From assembly GCA_022841625.1 (NCBI GenBank), contig JALHRD010000001.1, positions 186,001 to 250,000 of the forward strand: 64,000 bases of DNA. The letters are read 5' to 3'. This stretch comes from Xanthobacteraceae bacterium (GTDB lineage Bacteria; Pseudomonadota; Alphaproteobacteria; Rhizobiales; Xanthobacteraceae). The notes under the pieces were generated by a model. That model was not told where the DNA came from, searched no databases, and was given only the letters and a program-made list of their open reading frames with translations. Position numbers and translations under genes: made by a program. The number at the start of each line of letters is the position of its first letter. Position 1 is the stretch's first letter. Below are positions 35,203-44,842 of the stretch, piece after piece.

Positions 35203-35871
35203 TCACCCACCGCGGAACCCCGTCGCCAGCAGATAAAGCTCCGCCGAATCCGCGCGGCTGGCCGCCGGTTTCACATGCTTGACGCTTTTGAAGGCGCGCT
35301 TGAGCTTGGCCAGCAGCGCTGCCTCGGTACCCCCCTGCAAGACCTTGCACAGAAATACCCCGCCCGGCGCCAGCACTTCAGCCGCAAAATCCACCGCCGC
35401 TTCGGCCAGCGCCATGATGCGGATATGGTCGGTCTTGCGATGGCCGGTCGCGTTCGCCGCCATGTCGGACAGCACCATGTCGGCTTCGCCACCCAGCATC
35501 GCTTTGAGTCGATCGGGAGCAGCGCGGTCGAGAAAATCGAGCTGTACAAAGTCGACGCCGGATATTCCCGGCATATCGAGCACATCGATCGCCACCACCT
35601 TGCCGCGACCGTCAGCGGCGCCGACCCGCTTGGCGGCAACCTGGCTCCAGCCGCCGGGCGCGGCGCCAAGATCGACGACCCGCAGGCCGGGCTTGAACAG
35701 ACGATGCCGGCTGTCGATCTCCAGGAGCTTGTAGGCGGCGCGCGAGCGAAAGCCGTCACTCTTGGCGCGCGCCACATAGGGATCGTTGAGCTGGCGTTCG
35801 AGCCAGAGCTTCGACGACAGCGAGCGGGTCTTGCCGGTCTTCACCCGGGTCTTTAATTCGCGGCCGGTCAC
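35203..35871 (-). CDS. rlmE: 23S rRNA (uridine-2552-2'-O)-methyltransferase
   Basis: A 222-residue RrmJ/FtsJ-type methyltransferase acting on U2552 of the 23S rRNA A-loop during 50S maturation. The K-D-K-E catalytic tetrad is visible as Lys48 (AAYKLLE), Asp136 (VLSDMAAN), Lys176 (FLCKVLQG) and Glu211 (DSAELYLL). The SAM motif is [12 protein letters not shown]. The start is GTG at 35871, which overlaps the phosphatase stop by four bases (GTGA). Longer upstream frames lie inside the phosphatase gene. Confidence 0.95.
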   Translation of the reverse strand: MTGRELKTRVKTGKTRSLSSKLWLERQLNDPYVARAKSDGFRSRAAYKLLEIDSRHRLFKPGLRVVDLGAAPGGWSQVAAKRVGAADGRGKVVAIDVLDMPGISGVDFVQLDFLDRAAPDRLKAMLGGEADMVLSDMAANATGHRKTDHIRIMALAEAAVDFAAEVLAPGGVFLCKVLQGGTEAALLAKLKRAFKSVKHVKPAASRADSAELYLLATGFRGG

Positions 35872-36992
35872 GACGGATACGCCCCGCTGGAGGAATGTCC
35901 CCACACGCCATCGGCGCGCATCATCTGCACCAGCATGCCCTCGCGCAGGCCGCGGTCGGCGACACGCAAGCGCTTGCAGGGGAACTCGCGGCGAATGGCT
36001 TCCAGGATCGCGCAGCCAGCGAGCACGAGGTCGGCGCGCTCGGAGCCGATGCAGGGGTTGGCAGCGCGCTGTTCGAAGCTCATCTCGATCAAGCGCTCGA
36101 CCACCACCGTCGCCTCGGCGTCGGTGATCCAGCAACCGTCGACACGGCGGCGGTCGTAACGCGGCAGCGCAAGGTGAACGCCGGCAATGGTCGTGACCGT
36201 GCCCGAGGTGCCGAGCAGGTGCATGCGGTCGACCGCCGGAAACTCGTTCTCCGCGACGAACGGTGCGAGATATACGGCAACCTCATCCACCATCGCTTCG
36301 TAGACAGCGCGCGTCACATTATGGCCGCCATGGCGCTCCGCCAGCGTCACGACGCCGACCGGCATCGACGCCCAGGCCTTGATCTCCGGCGGTGGCGGCC
36401 CACGTCGTGTTGCCGCCGAACGGCCCAACCGCACCAATTCCGAAGAACCGCCGCCGATGTCAAACAGGATCACGCCTTCGGCGTCGGGATCGAGCAGCGG
36501 CGTGCAGCCGGTAGCGGCGAGTTCCGCCTCGGTGCCGCGACCGATGATTTCGAGATCGAGCCCGACTTCCTCGGCGATGCGGGTTTGGAACTCGCCGCCG
36601 TTCGCGGCGGTGCGGCAGGCTTCGGTGGCGATCAGCCGCGCCCGGGTGACGCCGCGATGGCTCATTTTGTCGCGGCAGATGGCGAGCGCCTCGACCGCGC
36701 GCGCAATCGCCGCCTCGCTGATCCGGCCGGACGCCGAAATGCCCTCGCCCAGCCGGATGATTCGGGAAAACGCATCGATCACCCGAAACGAATCGCCAGT
36801 CGGCCGCGCCACCAACAACCGGCAATTATTGGTGCCGAGATCGAGCGCGGCATAGGTCGCCCGGTCGTCGCCCGGAAAACCGTCGCGACTGCCAGAGCCC
36901 TGAGACGACCGCCGACCCCACGGCGTCCGCCGCGGCGGCCGCCGGTCATGCGCCGGGTCGAGGCGTCCGGTTTCCCGGACCTCGTCACCCAT
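35868..36992 (-). CDS. Ppx/GppA family phosphatase
   Basis: A 374-residue exopolyphosphatase/guanosine-pentaphosphate phosphohydrolase family protein of the ASKHA fold: [14 protein letters not shown] for nucleotide binding, [35 protein letters not shown] for the phosphate loop, and [16 protein letters not shown]. The short form (no C-terminal HD-like domain) is usual in alphaproteobacteria. An Arg/Pro-rich N-terminal tail of about 45 residues precedes the fold. It is translationally coupled to rlmE, a frequent pairing in Hyphomicrobiales. It probably influences polyphosphate or (p)ppGpp levels. Confidence 0.92.
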   Translation of the reverse strand: MGDEVRETGRLDPAHDRRPPRRTPWGRRSSQGSGSRDGFPGDDRATYAALDLGTNNCRLLVARPTGDSFRVIDAFSRIIRLGEGISASGRISEAAIARAVEALAICRDKMSHRGVTRARLIATEACRTAANGGEFQTRIAEEVGLDLEIIGRGTEAELAATGCTPLLDPDAEGVILFDIGGGSSELVRLGRSAATRRGPPPPEIKAWASMPVGVVTLAERHGGHNVTRAVYEAMVDEVAVYLAPFVAENEFPAVDRMHLLGTSGTVTTIAGVHLALPRYDRRRVDGCWITDAEATVVVERLIEMSFEQRAANPCIGSERADLVLAGCAILEAIRREFPCKRLRVADRGLREGMLVQMMRADGVWGHSSSGAYPS

Positions 36993-37255
36993 CGGAAACC
37001 TTCCTGCCGCTCCAGAGCCCCGCTCAATGGGGCGGCGCGTTCAATGCCAAATCGGGGCGAGTGTAACAGCGCATGGCTTTCGCGCAACTGATGCTCAACA
37101 GGTGCATAGCTTGGCCATAAGTCCTTGTCGGCGCGGGCTTTGTCATCTATTGCAAGGCCATTCCGCGCCCCGTTTTCCCCGCCATTTGGATTGCGTGCCG
37201 CCCGGCGGTGCCGGCGGGCGCGACGGACCACCAAGCCGCCGGCCGAGGTTGCCCG

Positions 37256-39616
37256 ATGACCGCTGACACCGACACCGACCGCTGGTCGGTCACCAAATTC
37301 GCCATCGGCCAGCCGGTGTTGCGCAGCGAGGACCCCAAGCTGCTGCGCGGCGAAGGCCGCTTCACCGACGACATCAGCATCGCCGGCCAGGTCCATGCGG
37401 TGATGGTGCGCAGCCGGCATGCCCACGGCATCATCCGCAAGCTCGACATCCAGGCTGCGCGCAAGATGAAAGGCGTGCTTGCGATCTACACCGGCGCCGA
37501 TCTAGCCGCGGCCGGTTACGGCACCCTGAAATGCATCGTGCCGTTCAAGAACCGCGACGGCAGCGAAATGAAAAAGCCGCCGCGGCCGGCGCTCGCCACC
37601 GACAGGGTCCGCTTCGTCGGCGATCCGGTCGCCTATGTGGTGGCCGAAACGCTGACCCAGGCCAAAGACGCCGCCGAGGCGATCGAACTTGAGATCGAAG
37701 CATTGCCGGCGGTGACCGACCCCGAATTGGCGGTGCGCCCGGGCGCGCCACAGCTCTACGACGGCGTGCCCGACAACATCGCGCTCGACTATCACTACGG
37801 CGACGCCGAAGCGGTTAAGGCGGCATTCGCCGGCGCCGCCCATGTCACGCGCCTCAAGATCGTCAACAACCGTGTCGTGGTGAACGCCATGGAACCGCGC
37901 GCCGCGGTCGGCGTCTACCAGAACGGCCGCTTCACCCTGCATAGCTGTTCGCAAGGCGTGTTCGGCATGAAAGGCAACATCGCCGGCTTGCTCAATGTCG
38001 AGCCCAAGCAGGTGCGTGTACTGACCGGCAATGTTGGCGGCTCGTTCGGCATGAAGGCGGCGCCCTATCCGGAATATCTCTGCGTGCTGCATGCGGCGCG
38101 CGCGCTCGGCCGGCCCGTGAAATGGACCGACGAGCGCTCCGGCAGCTTTGTCTCCGACAGCCACGGCCGCGATCACCGCGTCGTCGGCGAACTCGCACTC
38201 GATGCCGACGGGCATTTCCTGGCGGTGCGCCTGACCAGTTACGGCAATATGGGCGCGTTCCTCGCCAACGTCGCGCCGATACCCTCGACCCAGAACGCCG
38301 TCAAAAACGTGCAGAGCGTCTACCGCACGCCACTGATCGAAGTCTCGACCAAATGCGTGTTCACCAATTCGAGCCATGTGTCGGCCTATCGCGGCGCCGG
38401 CCGGCCGGAAGGCAACTACTATATGGAGCGGCTGATCGACGCCGCCGCCGCCGAAATGGAAATCGACCGGCTGGAATTGCGTCGCCGCAACCATATCCGC
38501 CCGCGCGATCTGCCGCACAAGACCGCCTCGGGCATGATCTACGACAGCGGCGAATTTGCCGTGGTAATGCGCAAGGCGGTGGACGCCGCCGACGTAAAAG
38601 GTTTCCGCCAGCGCAAGCGCGAGAGCCGCAAGCGCGGCCGGCTGCGTGGGCTGGGCATCGGCTCGTTCCTCGAAGTCACCGCGCCGCCATCAAAGGAAAT
38701 GGGCGGCATCAGTTTCGAGGCCGACGGCACCGTGACCATCACCACCGGCACGCTCGATTTCGGCATGGGCCACGCCACCCCCTTTGCGCAGGTACTCAGC
38801 GCCAAGCTTGGCGTCCCCTTCGAGCAGATCCGCTTGGTGCAGGGCGACAGCGATCTGTTGGTCACCGGCGGCGGCTCCGGCGGCTCGAAATCAATCATGT
38901 CGACCGGCACCGCGCTGGTCGAAGCCGCCGCCAAAGTGGTCGATCAAGGCAAGCAGATCGCCGCGCATGTGTTGGAAGCGTCCGCCGCCGATCTTGAATT
39001 CAACAATGGCCGTTTCACCATTGCAGGCACCGATCGATCGATTGGCATCATGGAACTGGCGCAGAAAATCCGCTCCGGCATCAACCTGCCGGAAGGCGTA
39101 CCGCCGACGCTCGACGTCAAGCATGTGAGCGAAGGCGCCGCCGCCACCTTCCCCAATGGCTGCCACGTCGCCGAGGTCGAACTCGATCCCGACACCGGCG
39201 CGATCCAGGTCGTCAAATACACCTGCGTCAACGACTTCGGCACCATCATCAATCCGATGATCGTGGACGGCCAATTGCATGGCGGCGTGGTGCAGGGCAT
39301 CGGCCAGACCCTGATGGAAATGACCGCTTACGACAGCGAGGGCCAGTTGCTCACCGGCTCGTTCATGGACTACGCCATGCCGCGCGCGGTCGACGCACCG
39401 AATTTCGAATCATTGAGCCATCCGGTGCCGACCAAGACCAATCCGCTCGGCGTCAAAGGTTGCGGCGAGGCCGGCTGCGCCGGCTCCTTGACCTCGATCA
39501 TGAATGCGGTGGCCGACGCGCTGTCGGAATACGGCATCCGCCACATCGACATGCCGGCGACGCCCTATCGGGTGTGGCAGGCGATCCAGGCATCCGGCGG
39601 AGCCCGACCGTCGTGA
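37256..39616 (+). CDS. Xanthine-dehydrogenase family molybdopterin-binding large subunit
   Basis: A 786-residue molybdenum hydroxylase large subunit. The N-terminal a/b-hammerhead (FAIGQPVLRSEDPKLLRGEG, then GRFTDDISIAGQVHAVMVRS) is followed by the Mo-cofactor domain. The active-site loop is AYRGAGRPEGNYYMERLID and the catalytic Glu is in VKGCGEAGCAGSLTS. The loop is AYRGAGR, not the AYxCSFR of true form I CO dehydrogenase. No FAD or 2Fe-2S subunit gene is next to it, so it is an orphan or its partners are elsewhere. Substrate may be an aldehyde, N-heterocycle or aromatic acid. ATG at 37256 was chosen, as the longer frame adds a Gly-rich non-family stretch. Confidence 0.9.
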   Translation: MTADTDTDRWSVTKFAIGQPVLRSEDPKLLRGEGRFTDDISIAGQVHAVMVRSRHAHGIIRKLDIQAARKMKGVLAIYTGADLAAAGYGTLKCIVPFKNRDGSEMKKPPRPALATDRVRFVGDPVAYVVAETLTQAKDAAEAIELEIEALPAVTDPELAVRPGAPQLYDGVPDNIALDYHYGDAEAVKAAFAGAAHVTRLKIVNNRVVVNAMEPRAAVGVYQNGRFTLHSCSQGVFGMKGNIAGLLNVEPKQVRVLTGNVGGSFGMKAAPYPEYLCVLHAARALGRPVKWTDERSGSFVSDSHGRDHRVVGELALDADGHFLAVRLTSYGNMGAFLANVAPIPSTQNAVKNVQSVYRTPLIEVSTKCVFTNSSHVSAYRGAGRPEGNYYMERLIDAAAAEMEIDRLELRRRNHIRPRDLPHKTASGMIYDSGEFAVVMRKAVDAADVKGFRQRKRESRKRGRLRGLGIGSFLEVTAPPSKEMGGISFEADGTVTITTGTLDFGMGHATPFAQVLSAKLGVPFEQIRLVQGDSDLLVTGGGSGGSKSIMSTGTALVEAAAKVVDQGKQIAAHVLEASAADLEFNNGRFTIAGTDRSIGIMELAQKIRSGINLPEGVPPTLDVKHVSEGAAATFPNGCHVAEVELDPDTGAIQVVKYTCVNDFGTIINPMIVDGQLHGGVVQGIGQTLMEMTAYDSEGQLLTGSFMDYAMPRAVDAPNFESLSHPVPTKTNPLGVKGCGEAGCAGSLTSIMNAVADALSEYGIRHIDMPATPYRVWQAIQASGGARPS

Positions 39617-39677
39617 CGTTGATTTCGAATCACGCAGGCGCAGCAAATAAATCAGACGACAGAAAAGTAACGCCGCA

Positions 39678-40904
39678 ATGACCCAAGTTGCCGAATTGCC
39701 TTTGCCAGCAACACCGCGCTTTCCCGAAACGCGGCTCGTCGCCAGCGTGTGCTTTGCGCATTTCGTCAGCCATTATTACATTCTGCTGCTCGCGCCACTC
39801 TTGATTTTCGTGCGCGAAGATTATGGCGTGAGCTACACCGAGCTTGGCCTTGCGATCACCGCGTTCCATGTCGTCTCAACGGTATTGCAGACTCCGGTTG
39901 GATTCCTGGTCGATCGCTGGAATGCGCGCTACTTGCTGGTCGCCGGCCTTCTGGTTGGCGCCGGCGCGTTTGCGGTCGCTGGGCTGGTTAATTCGTTCTG
40001 GGTGTTTGTCGCGATGTTCGCGGTCGCGGGCCTCGGCAATACGGTCTACCACCCGGCCGACTATGCCTTGCTGGGACGACACGTTCCGGTCGAGCGCGCG
40101 GGCCGTATCTTCTCCTATCACACCTTCGCCGGCATGCTCGGCAACGCCGCGGCGCCGGCAACGCTGGTCTATCTTCATGTCGTCATGGGCTGGCGCAACG
40201 CTTTCCTGTGCGCGGCGGCGCTCGGGGTGGTGGCCGCCATTGTGGTCTTTCTCACCCCCGAACCGCCCGCGCCGGCCAGACCCGCTGTCAAAAAGAGCGA
40301 CCAGCCGGCGCAAGCCTCGGCCCAGGGCTGGCAGCTGCTGCTATCGGCGCCGATCCTCGCCAATCTGCTGTTCTTCATTCTGCTCTCGATGTCGGCTGGC
40401 GGGCTCTACAACTTCCTGGTGGCGACGCTCGGCGCGCTGCATGGCACCTCGATCGCGGTCGCCAACACCGCGCTGACCGGGCTTCTGACCATGAGCGCGG
40501 TCGGCGTGCTGGTCGGCGGCATGCTGACCGGCTTCACCGCACGCTATGGCTTGATCACGTCCTGCGGCCTGCTGTGCACCGGAGCCGTCTGCGTGCTGGT
40601 CGGACTGATCGATTTTCCGGCACTGATCCTGATCGGGCTGATGTCGAGCGTGGGCTTTTTTGTCGGGATCACCATGCCGTCGCGCGACATGATCGTGCGC
40701 GCGGTGACGCCGCACGGCGCCTATGGCCAGGTGTTCGGCTTTGTCAGTACCGGCTTTCATCTCGCCGGCATCGTGTCGCCGATCATCTTTGGGCAATTGC
40801 TCGACCACGGCTATCCGCGCGCGATCTTCTTCTTCATGGCGTTCTGCACGCTGCTGTCGATCGCCACCGTGACCTATTCGACGACCCGCAAGCCGGCGAG
40901 TTGA
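39678..40904 (+). CDS. MFS transporter (fosmidomycin-resistance-like branch)
   Basis: A 408-residue major facilitator with about 12 helices. The opening RLVASVCFAHFVSHYYILLL followed by LIFVREDYGVSYTELGLAIT, the TPVGFLVDRWNARYLLVAGL motif and GNTVYHPADYALLGRHVP resemble FsR/nitrate-sugar-like MFS members. The next segment RIFSYHTFAGMLGNAAAPAT is also typical. It lies 61 bases after the molybdenum-hydroxylase gene on the same strand, so it may import or export that enzyme's substrate. This link is inference. Confidence 0.87.
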   Translation: MTQVAELPLPATPRFPETRLVASVCFAHFVSHYYILLLAPLLIFVREDYGVSYTELGLAITAFHVVSTVLQTPVGFLVDRWNARYLLVAGLLVGAGAFAVAGLVNSFWVFVAMFAVAGLGNTVYHPADYALLGRHVPVERAGRIFSYHTFAGMLGNAAAPATLVYLHVVMGWRNAFLCAAALGVVAAIVVFLTPEPPAPARPAVKKSDQPAQASAQGWQLLLSAPILANLLFFILLSMSAGGLYNFLVATLGALHGTSIAVANTALTGLLTMSAVGVLVGGMLTGFTARYGLITSCGLLCTGAVCVLVGLIDFPALILIGLMSSVGFFVGITMPSRDMIVRAVTPHGAYGQVFGFVSTGFHLAGIVSPIIFGQLLDHGYPRAIFFFMAFCTLLSIATVTYSTTRKPAS

Positions 40905-40910
40905 TCGGCG

Positions 40911-41177
40911 TTACCGCCGCTCCATTTGCTCGCCCGGCGCATCGGGCACCAGCGATGCCGGCCCGAGCGGCACATCCGCCGCCAGCCGCGTGATCGCAAC
41001 GCGCAAATTGGGATTGTCCAACAATCGCCGGATCTGCCGCAGGCAGCGGGCCGGATTGCGAACCGGGTCGTGGTCGTCGATGACCGCGAGCGCTTCCTGC
41101 ACCGCATGCACGACGATCTCGACAGCTTTCGTGTCGGCGCGGCGCTCGGCTTCATATCGCGCGTCGGTCATGGCCAT
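40911..41177 (-). CDS. Small conserved hypothetical protein
   Basis: An 88-residue soluble helical protein: MAMTDARYEAERRADTKAVE, then AVQEALAVIDDHDPVRNPAR and CLRQIRRLLDNPNLRVAITR. There is no signal peptide and no recognised domain. It is convergent with the MFS gene six bases away. Either of two ATGs (41177 or 41171) may be used. Confidence 0.6.
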   Translation of the reverse strand: MAMTDARYEAERRADTKAVEIVVHAVQEALAVIDDHDPVRNPARCLRQIRRLLDNPNLRVAITRLAADVPLGPASLVPDAPGEQMERR

Positions 41178-41567
41178 CCGAATTAACCCGGCCGCGTTAC
41201 TGAGCGCTTAAATTTCAGCGTCCCGATTGGCGCACATGCGCTTTGCCAGCAAGATTTTTCGATCGCGCAAGGTGCGCAACGGTACTCGAATACGATGATA
41301 GTATGATGCTACCGATTGGAAGTAATATGGTAGTGTTGGCGCAGCGTCTCAAACCAGATGGCCCAGAGGCCGAAGCGCCGGGCCGCGCTGTGTCCGCGGC
41401 GCTCGCGCCAGAATTGCCCGGAGGCGCAGCGCTTGGAAAAGCCGCGCAAATCGCCTAAATCAATCGCGCCGATCCGCCCATGGCTGCGGCACCTGCCCTG
41501 TCGGCGTCGGAGCAAGCCCGATCACCCGCTTTCGGGATCGGCCTAAGCCTTTGATGCAACGCGGTTT
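41178..41567. other. 390-base intergenic stretch before tRNA-Gln
   Basis: No coding region with convincing composition. An AT-richer pocket at 41280-41340 (GATAGTATGATGCTACCG and surrounding) may hold a promoter. A short frame at 41243-41458 (71 codons) lacks family marks or ribosome site and is not called. Confidence 0.6.
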
Positions 41568-41641
41568 TGGGGAATAGTTCAACGGTAGAACAGCGGACTC
41601 TGACTCCGTTAATCTAGGTTCGAATCCTAGTTCCCCAGCCA
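41568..41641 (+). tRNA. tRNA-Gln (anticodon CTG)
   Basis: Complete cloverleaf: acceptor TGGGGAA/TTCCCCA, D arm GTTC..GAAC, anticodon stem GCGGA/TCCGT with loop CTCTGAC (anticodon CTG at 41600-41602), T arm CTAGG-TTCGAAT-CCTAG, discriminator G and encoded CCA. It reads CAG codons. Confidence 0.97.
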
Positions 41642-41724
41642 GCATTTCTCGCGCGTGACAAAAGAACCGATCCCTGAGCGACGCGAGCCAATCGGTCGAT
41701 AAACTCGCCAACGGGAGATTGACG

Positions 41725-43074
41725 ATGCGACGCCCCGATCCGTACCAAGAGCGCGCCCGCGCCTTGTGCCTGGCCGCCGGCGTGGACCCCGACAGCCGGA
41801 TTGAGCGGCCCGGCCAGCGCTCGATGCCGGCGTGGAGTGCCTATCGCGACGCCGCTCGCCAGGAACAACTTGTTGCGCAACAGGCGGCCGAATCCGCGGC
41901 CGGCATCGCGGCGTCGCGACCGCAGGCGCCGGAATACCAAGACGCTCAACTCCAGGTCTTTGGGCAGCATGAAGAAGCCACGATTGCGCAGATGCGCAAT
42001 TGTATGGCGGTCGGCAATGTCGTTGCCGGCGTGATCTGCGCCGACGGACATTTAGGCTATGCCCAGCCGGTCGGTGGCGTCATCGCCTACGAAAAGCAAA
42101 TCAGCATTTCCGGCGTCGGCTTCGATATCGGCTGCGGCAATATGGCGGTGCGCCTCGACACGCCGTTCAAAGCGATCGAAGATCGCGTCGGCCCTATCAT
42201 CCGGGATACGGCACAAACGATCTCCTTTGGGATCGGGCGCACCAACCAAGAGCGGGTCGAACACGAACTGTTCGACGATGGCGATGCCTGGCGCGAATCC
42301 GACATGGAAGCCTATCGCCAAAAGGCGGTCGCCCAGCTCGGCACCGTCGGCTCCGGCAATCACTATGTCGATCTCATGCGCGACGAGGAAGGATTGGTGT
42401 GGATCGGCGTCCATTTCGGCTCGCGCGGTCTCGGACACACCAGCGCGACCCGCTATCTCAAGGCGGCCGGCGGCAAGGACGGCACGCATGTTCCGCCCGC
42501 GGTGATCGACGAGGATTCGGAACTGGGCCGCCGCTACATCGCCGCCATGCAGCTTGCCGGGCGCTACTCCTATGCCGGACGCGAATGGGTGGTCGAACGG
42601 GTCCGCAAAATCATCGGCGGCAATGTCACGGACATGGTGCACAATCACCACAACTATGCTTGGCGCGAGACCCACAACAGACGTGACCTGTGGGTCGTCC
42701 GCAAGGGTGCGACGCCGGCATTCCCCGGCCAACGCGGGTTTGTCGGCGGCTCCATGGGCGACGACGCGGTGATTATTGAGGGCGTTGACAGCCCCGCGGC
42801 GAAAGCTTCGCTCTACTCGACCATTCATGGCGCCGGTCGCCTGTTTGGACGAAACGAAGCCAAGCGCCGCTTCTCGCGCGCGGCAATGGATCGCTGGCTG
42901 ACCGAACGCGGGGTCACGCTGATTGGCGCCGATTTGGACGAAAGCCCGATGGCCTATCGCCGCCTGCCGGAAGTCTTGGCGCATCACGCCGGCACCGTGA
43001 AAGTGCTCCATACTTTGAGGCCATTCGCGGTGGCGATGGCCGGCGCGGGCGAGTTCGATCCCTTTAAGGATTGA
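41725..43074 (+). CDS. rtcB: RtcB family RNA ligase
   Basis: A 449-residue RtcB-type protein, the GTP- and Mn-dependent ligase joining 2',3'-cyclic phosphate (or 3'-phosphate) and 5'-OH RNA ends in tRNA repair and splicing. Metal and guanylate residues are visible: GVGFDIGCGNMAVRL with the metal Cys, GSGNHYVDL, GVHFGSRGLGH, MVHNHHNYAWRE and STIHGAGRLFGR with the guanylylated His. ATG at 41725 follows GGGAGA. A TTG two codons earlier is less likely. It begins 83 bases after tRNA-Gln. No archease or RtcA/RtcR gene is adjacent. Confidence 0.9.
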   Translation: MRRPDPYQERARALCLAAGVDPDSRIERPGQRSMPAWSAYRDAARQEQLVAQQAAESAAGIAASRPQAPEYQDAQLQVFGQHEEATIAQMRNCMAVGNVVAGVICADGHLGYAQPVGGVIAYEKQISISGVGFDIGCGNMAVRLDTPFKAIEDRVGPIIRDTAQTISFGIGRTNQERVEHELFDDGDAWRESDMEAYRQKAVAQLGTVGSGNHYVDLMRDEEGLVWIGVHFGSRGLGHTSATRYLKAAGGKDGTHVPPAVIDEDSELGRRYIAAMQLAGRYSYAGREWVVERVRKIIGGNVTDMVHNHHNYAWRETHNRRDLWVVRKGATPAFPGQRGFVGGSMGDDAVIIEGVDSPAAKASLYSTIHGAGRLFGRNEAKRRFSRAAMDRWLTERGVTLIGADLDESPMAYRRLPEVLAHHAGTVKVLHTLRPFAVAMAGAGEFDPFKD

Positions 43075-43206
43075 TCCGCGCAGGAACGTTGCAAGGCTGG
43101 TCCGGCGGCCGTGTTCAGTCGCGGCGGAACCCTCGTTTCCCAGCCATTCTACGCGATCCGGCAACCGCGTCGTCCGGCCTGCGGCGATCCGGCCACCCTC
43201 GCTCAC

Positions 43207-44514
43207 TCATTGCACCGGTTGCGGCGGCCCTACGACCAGCCCGTCAAACCGGACCGCAAAGCGATCACCGCGCCAAAGCGGCTCGGGCGGAATCTTGCCA
43301 CTCGGATCGAAAGCATCGTTAGAGTTGGCGACACCGACCGACGCAAAGTGTCCGACAGTGCCGAGGCGAGCGCACAGCGCGGCAGTCTGTTGCCAGTCGG
43401 CGGGCCGATCGGCCTGCGCTTTTAGATATCGCACCGCCCGCACGACGACCCATTCCGGCCCGCTGTCTCCGATAAACCAGATTGAAGGATCGATCCGCGG
43501 ACTTCCCTGCCACGCCGTCACTTGCTTCCCGTCCCGCTCCAGGCGCCCCACCACTGCCCGGACCGCGAAATCGTGCACCTCCCAGTCCGTCATCTCAATC
43601 CGCTCGTCACTTGCAAGCGCCGCCGGATCGATCGGCGCCCCGCTGCGGAGATCGATCAATCCCCAGCCGCCGGCCACCGGCATCCAGGCGCCGTCACGGA
43701 GCCGCATCGGCATAAGGCAAGGATGGCCCTCGCAACCTTCCGCGATCGACAGCAGTCCGTCTTTGCTTCCGGGGACCGCGAGCGCGCCGTCCACATCCTC
43801 GATCCGAACAAAGAACAGTTGATTTCGAATCCGGAACGACAGGTGCTCCAGAAACGGCGGATCGCAAGTGACCTTGAGCCAATACAGACGTTCCGCGTCG
43901 GCCTGTCCATCGGATGGGATCCGGGACTGGATATGCAGACCGGCCGCGTTCCAGCAGTGCGTGAATTCCTCCGAAACCTCATCCACCCCGATTTCACGGC
44001 GGCCGGTTGGACGTTCCAGACTTCCACCAGGAACCCAGTAGACGCGGACGCCGCCCTGCTCATTGGATTCCTCATGGCCGGTCGTAGCGATCGTGCCTTG
44101 CGCACGACCGCTGACCGCTGCCAGTCGCGCGCATTCGAGGACGACCTCATCGAGAAAGCGGTCCATCTCCAGACGCGCAAGCCAGGCGTTCCACGCCGCC
44201 AGGTCGGCCGCGTCCAATGCCGAGAAGCGCGGAAATCGATCGAGCCATTCACCGCGCCATCCAAATTGTCCGTCGCTGCGCTTTTCCATCACCCGAACAA
44301 ATCGCTTGGCTTCGTCGCGGTCTTTTGGAGCAGCGGCATGCTCGGCGATCTGCATGATCTCTTCGCTATCGAGATCGAACGGAGCAGGTCCCGCCTCCGG
44401 CGCCGCGACCCAATACAAGAAATGCCCGTCCGGACACCCGGCCCAGTTGCCGCCGGGGTCAAACAAGGCGTGGCGCGAAACTGCAAACTCTCGACCGCTG
44501 GGCAATACCGGCAT
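43207..44514 (-). CDS. Hypothetical protein of unknown family (435 aa)
   Basis: A 435-residue protein beginning MPVLPSGREFAVSRHALFDP, rich in Trp, Asp and Glu, with no signal peptide or membrane segment. Distinct stretches are WAGCPDGHFLYWVAAPEA, RIRNQLFFVRIEDVDGALAV and WFIGDSGPEWVVVRAVRYLK, ending LWRGDRFAVRFDGLVVGPP. I recall similar C-terminal segments from unnamed proteins of other proteobacteria, but no function. The ATG at 44514 has GGAG about 10 bases upstream. An ATG 12 codons earlier has none. It is divergent from the next unknown gene across 328 bases. Confidence 0.7.
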   Translation of the reverse strand: MPVLPSGREFAVSRHALFDPGGNWAGCPDGHFLYWVAAPEAGPAPFDLDSEEIMQIAEHAAAPKDRDEAKRFVRVMEKRSDGQFGWRGEWLDRFPRFSALDAADLAAWNAWLARLEMDRFLDEVVLECARLAAVSGRAQGTIATTGHEESNEQGGVRVYWVPGGSLERPTGRREIGVDEVSEEFTHCWNAAGLHIQSRIPSDGQADAERLYWLKVTCDPPFLEHLSFRIRNQLFFVRIEDVDGALAVPGSKDGLLSIAEGCEGHPCLMPMRLRDGAWMPVAGGWGLIDLRSGAPIDPAALASDERIEMTDWEVHDFAVRAVVGRLERDGKQVTAWQGSPRIDPSIWFIGDSGPEWVVVRAVRYLKAQADRPADWQQTAALCARLGTVGHFASVGVANSNDAFDPSGKIPPEPLWRGDRFAVRFDGLVVGPPQPVQ

Positions 44515-44842
44515 CGAATGAACTCCGTCTGGATGAAGTTCCGCACGCATCGAGCCGCCAGCCAGTCGCGGCGGCGGCGGCGGCGGCGGATATCAATGCC
44601 GATGTTCGCTCGCCCCGCAAGCCGCATTAGGTCAGAATAATTTGTGAAAATTCACATTCTCAATCAATGAATTAGCCACGCAGTGATTTGAGAAAATGGT
44701 TGATATCCGCTATACTTATTCGACGCAGATACGCCGCCGCCGTTTTGAAGTCTTTCAAGGCCACCCGATGCCCATGGCGTGAACGCGAGCGAGGTCCGTT
44801 TTTTTGGCGCACCACCGTAACGCCGCCTAACATCAGGCCATC
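44515..44842. other. 328-base intergenic region between two divergent unknown genes
   Basis: Contains a (GGC)n-like run (44569-44590), an AT-rich pocket (44630-44680, AATAATTTGTGAAAATTC nearby) that could hold a promoter, and a frame on the minus strand (44672-44840) without family marks. Nothing convincing is encoded. Confidence 0.55.

Noticed and set aside
37256-39616. Possible aerobic CO dehydrogenase (coxL)
   Set aside because: The active-site loop is AYRGAGR, not the AYxCSFR of form I CO dehydrogenase, and coxM/coxS are absent, so only the broader family is called.
41243-41458. A 71-codon open frame before tRNA-Gln
   Set aside because: Ala/Pro-rich composition typical of GC-rich non-coding DNA, no family marks and no ribosome site.
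43131-43148. TTTCCCAGCCA-like string after rtcB resembling the tRNA-Gln 3' end, as a possible attachment site
   Set aside because: Only about 10 bases match and no integrase or phage gene is present, so chance similarity is more likely.
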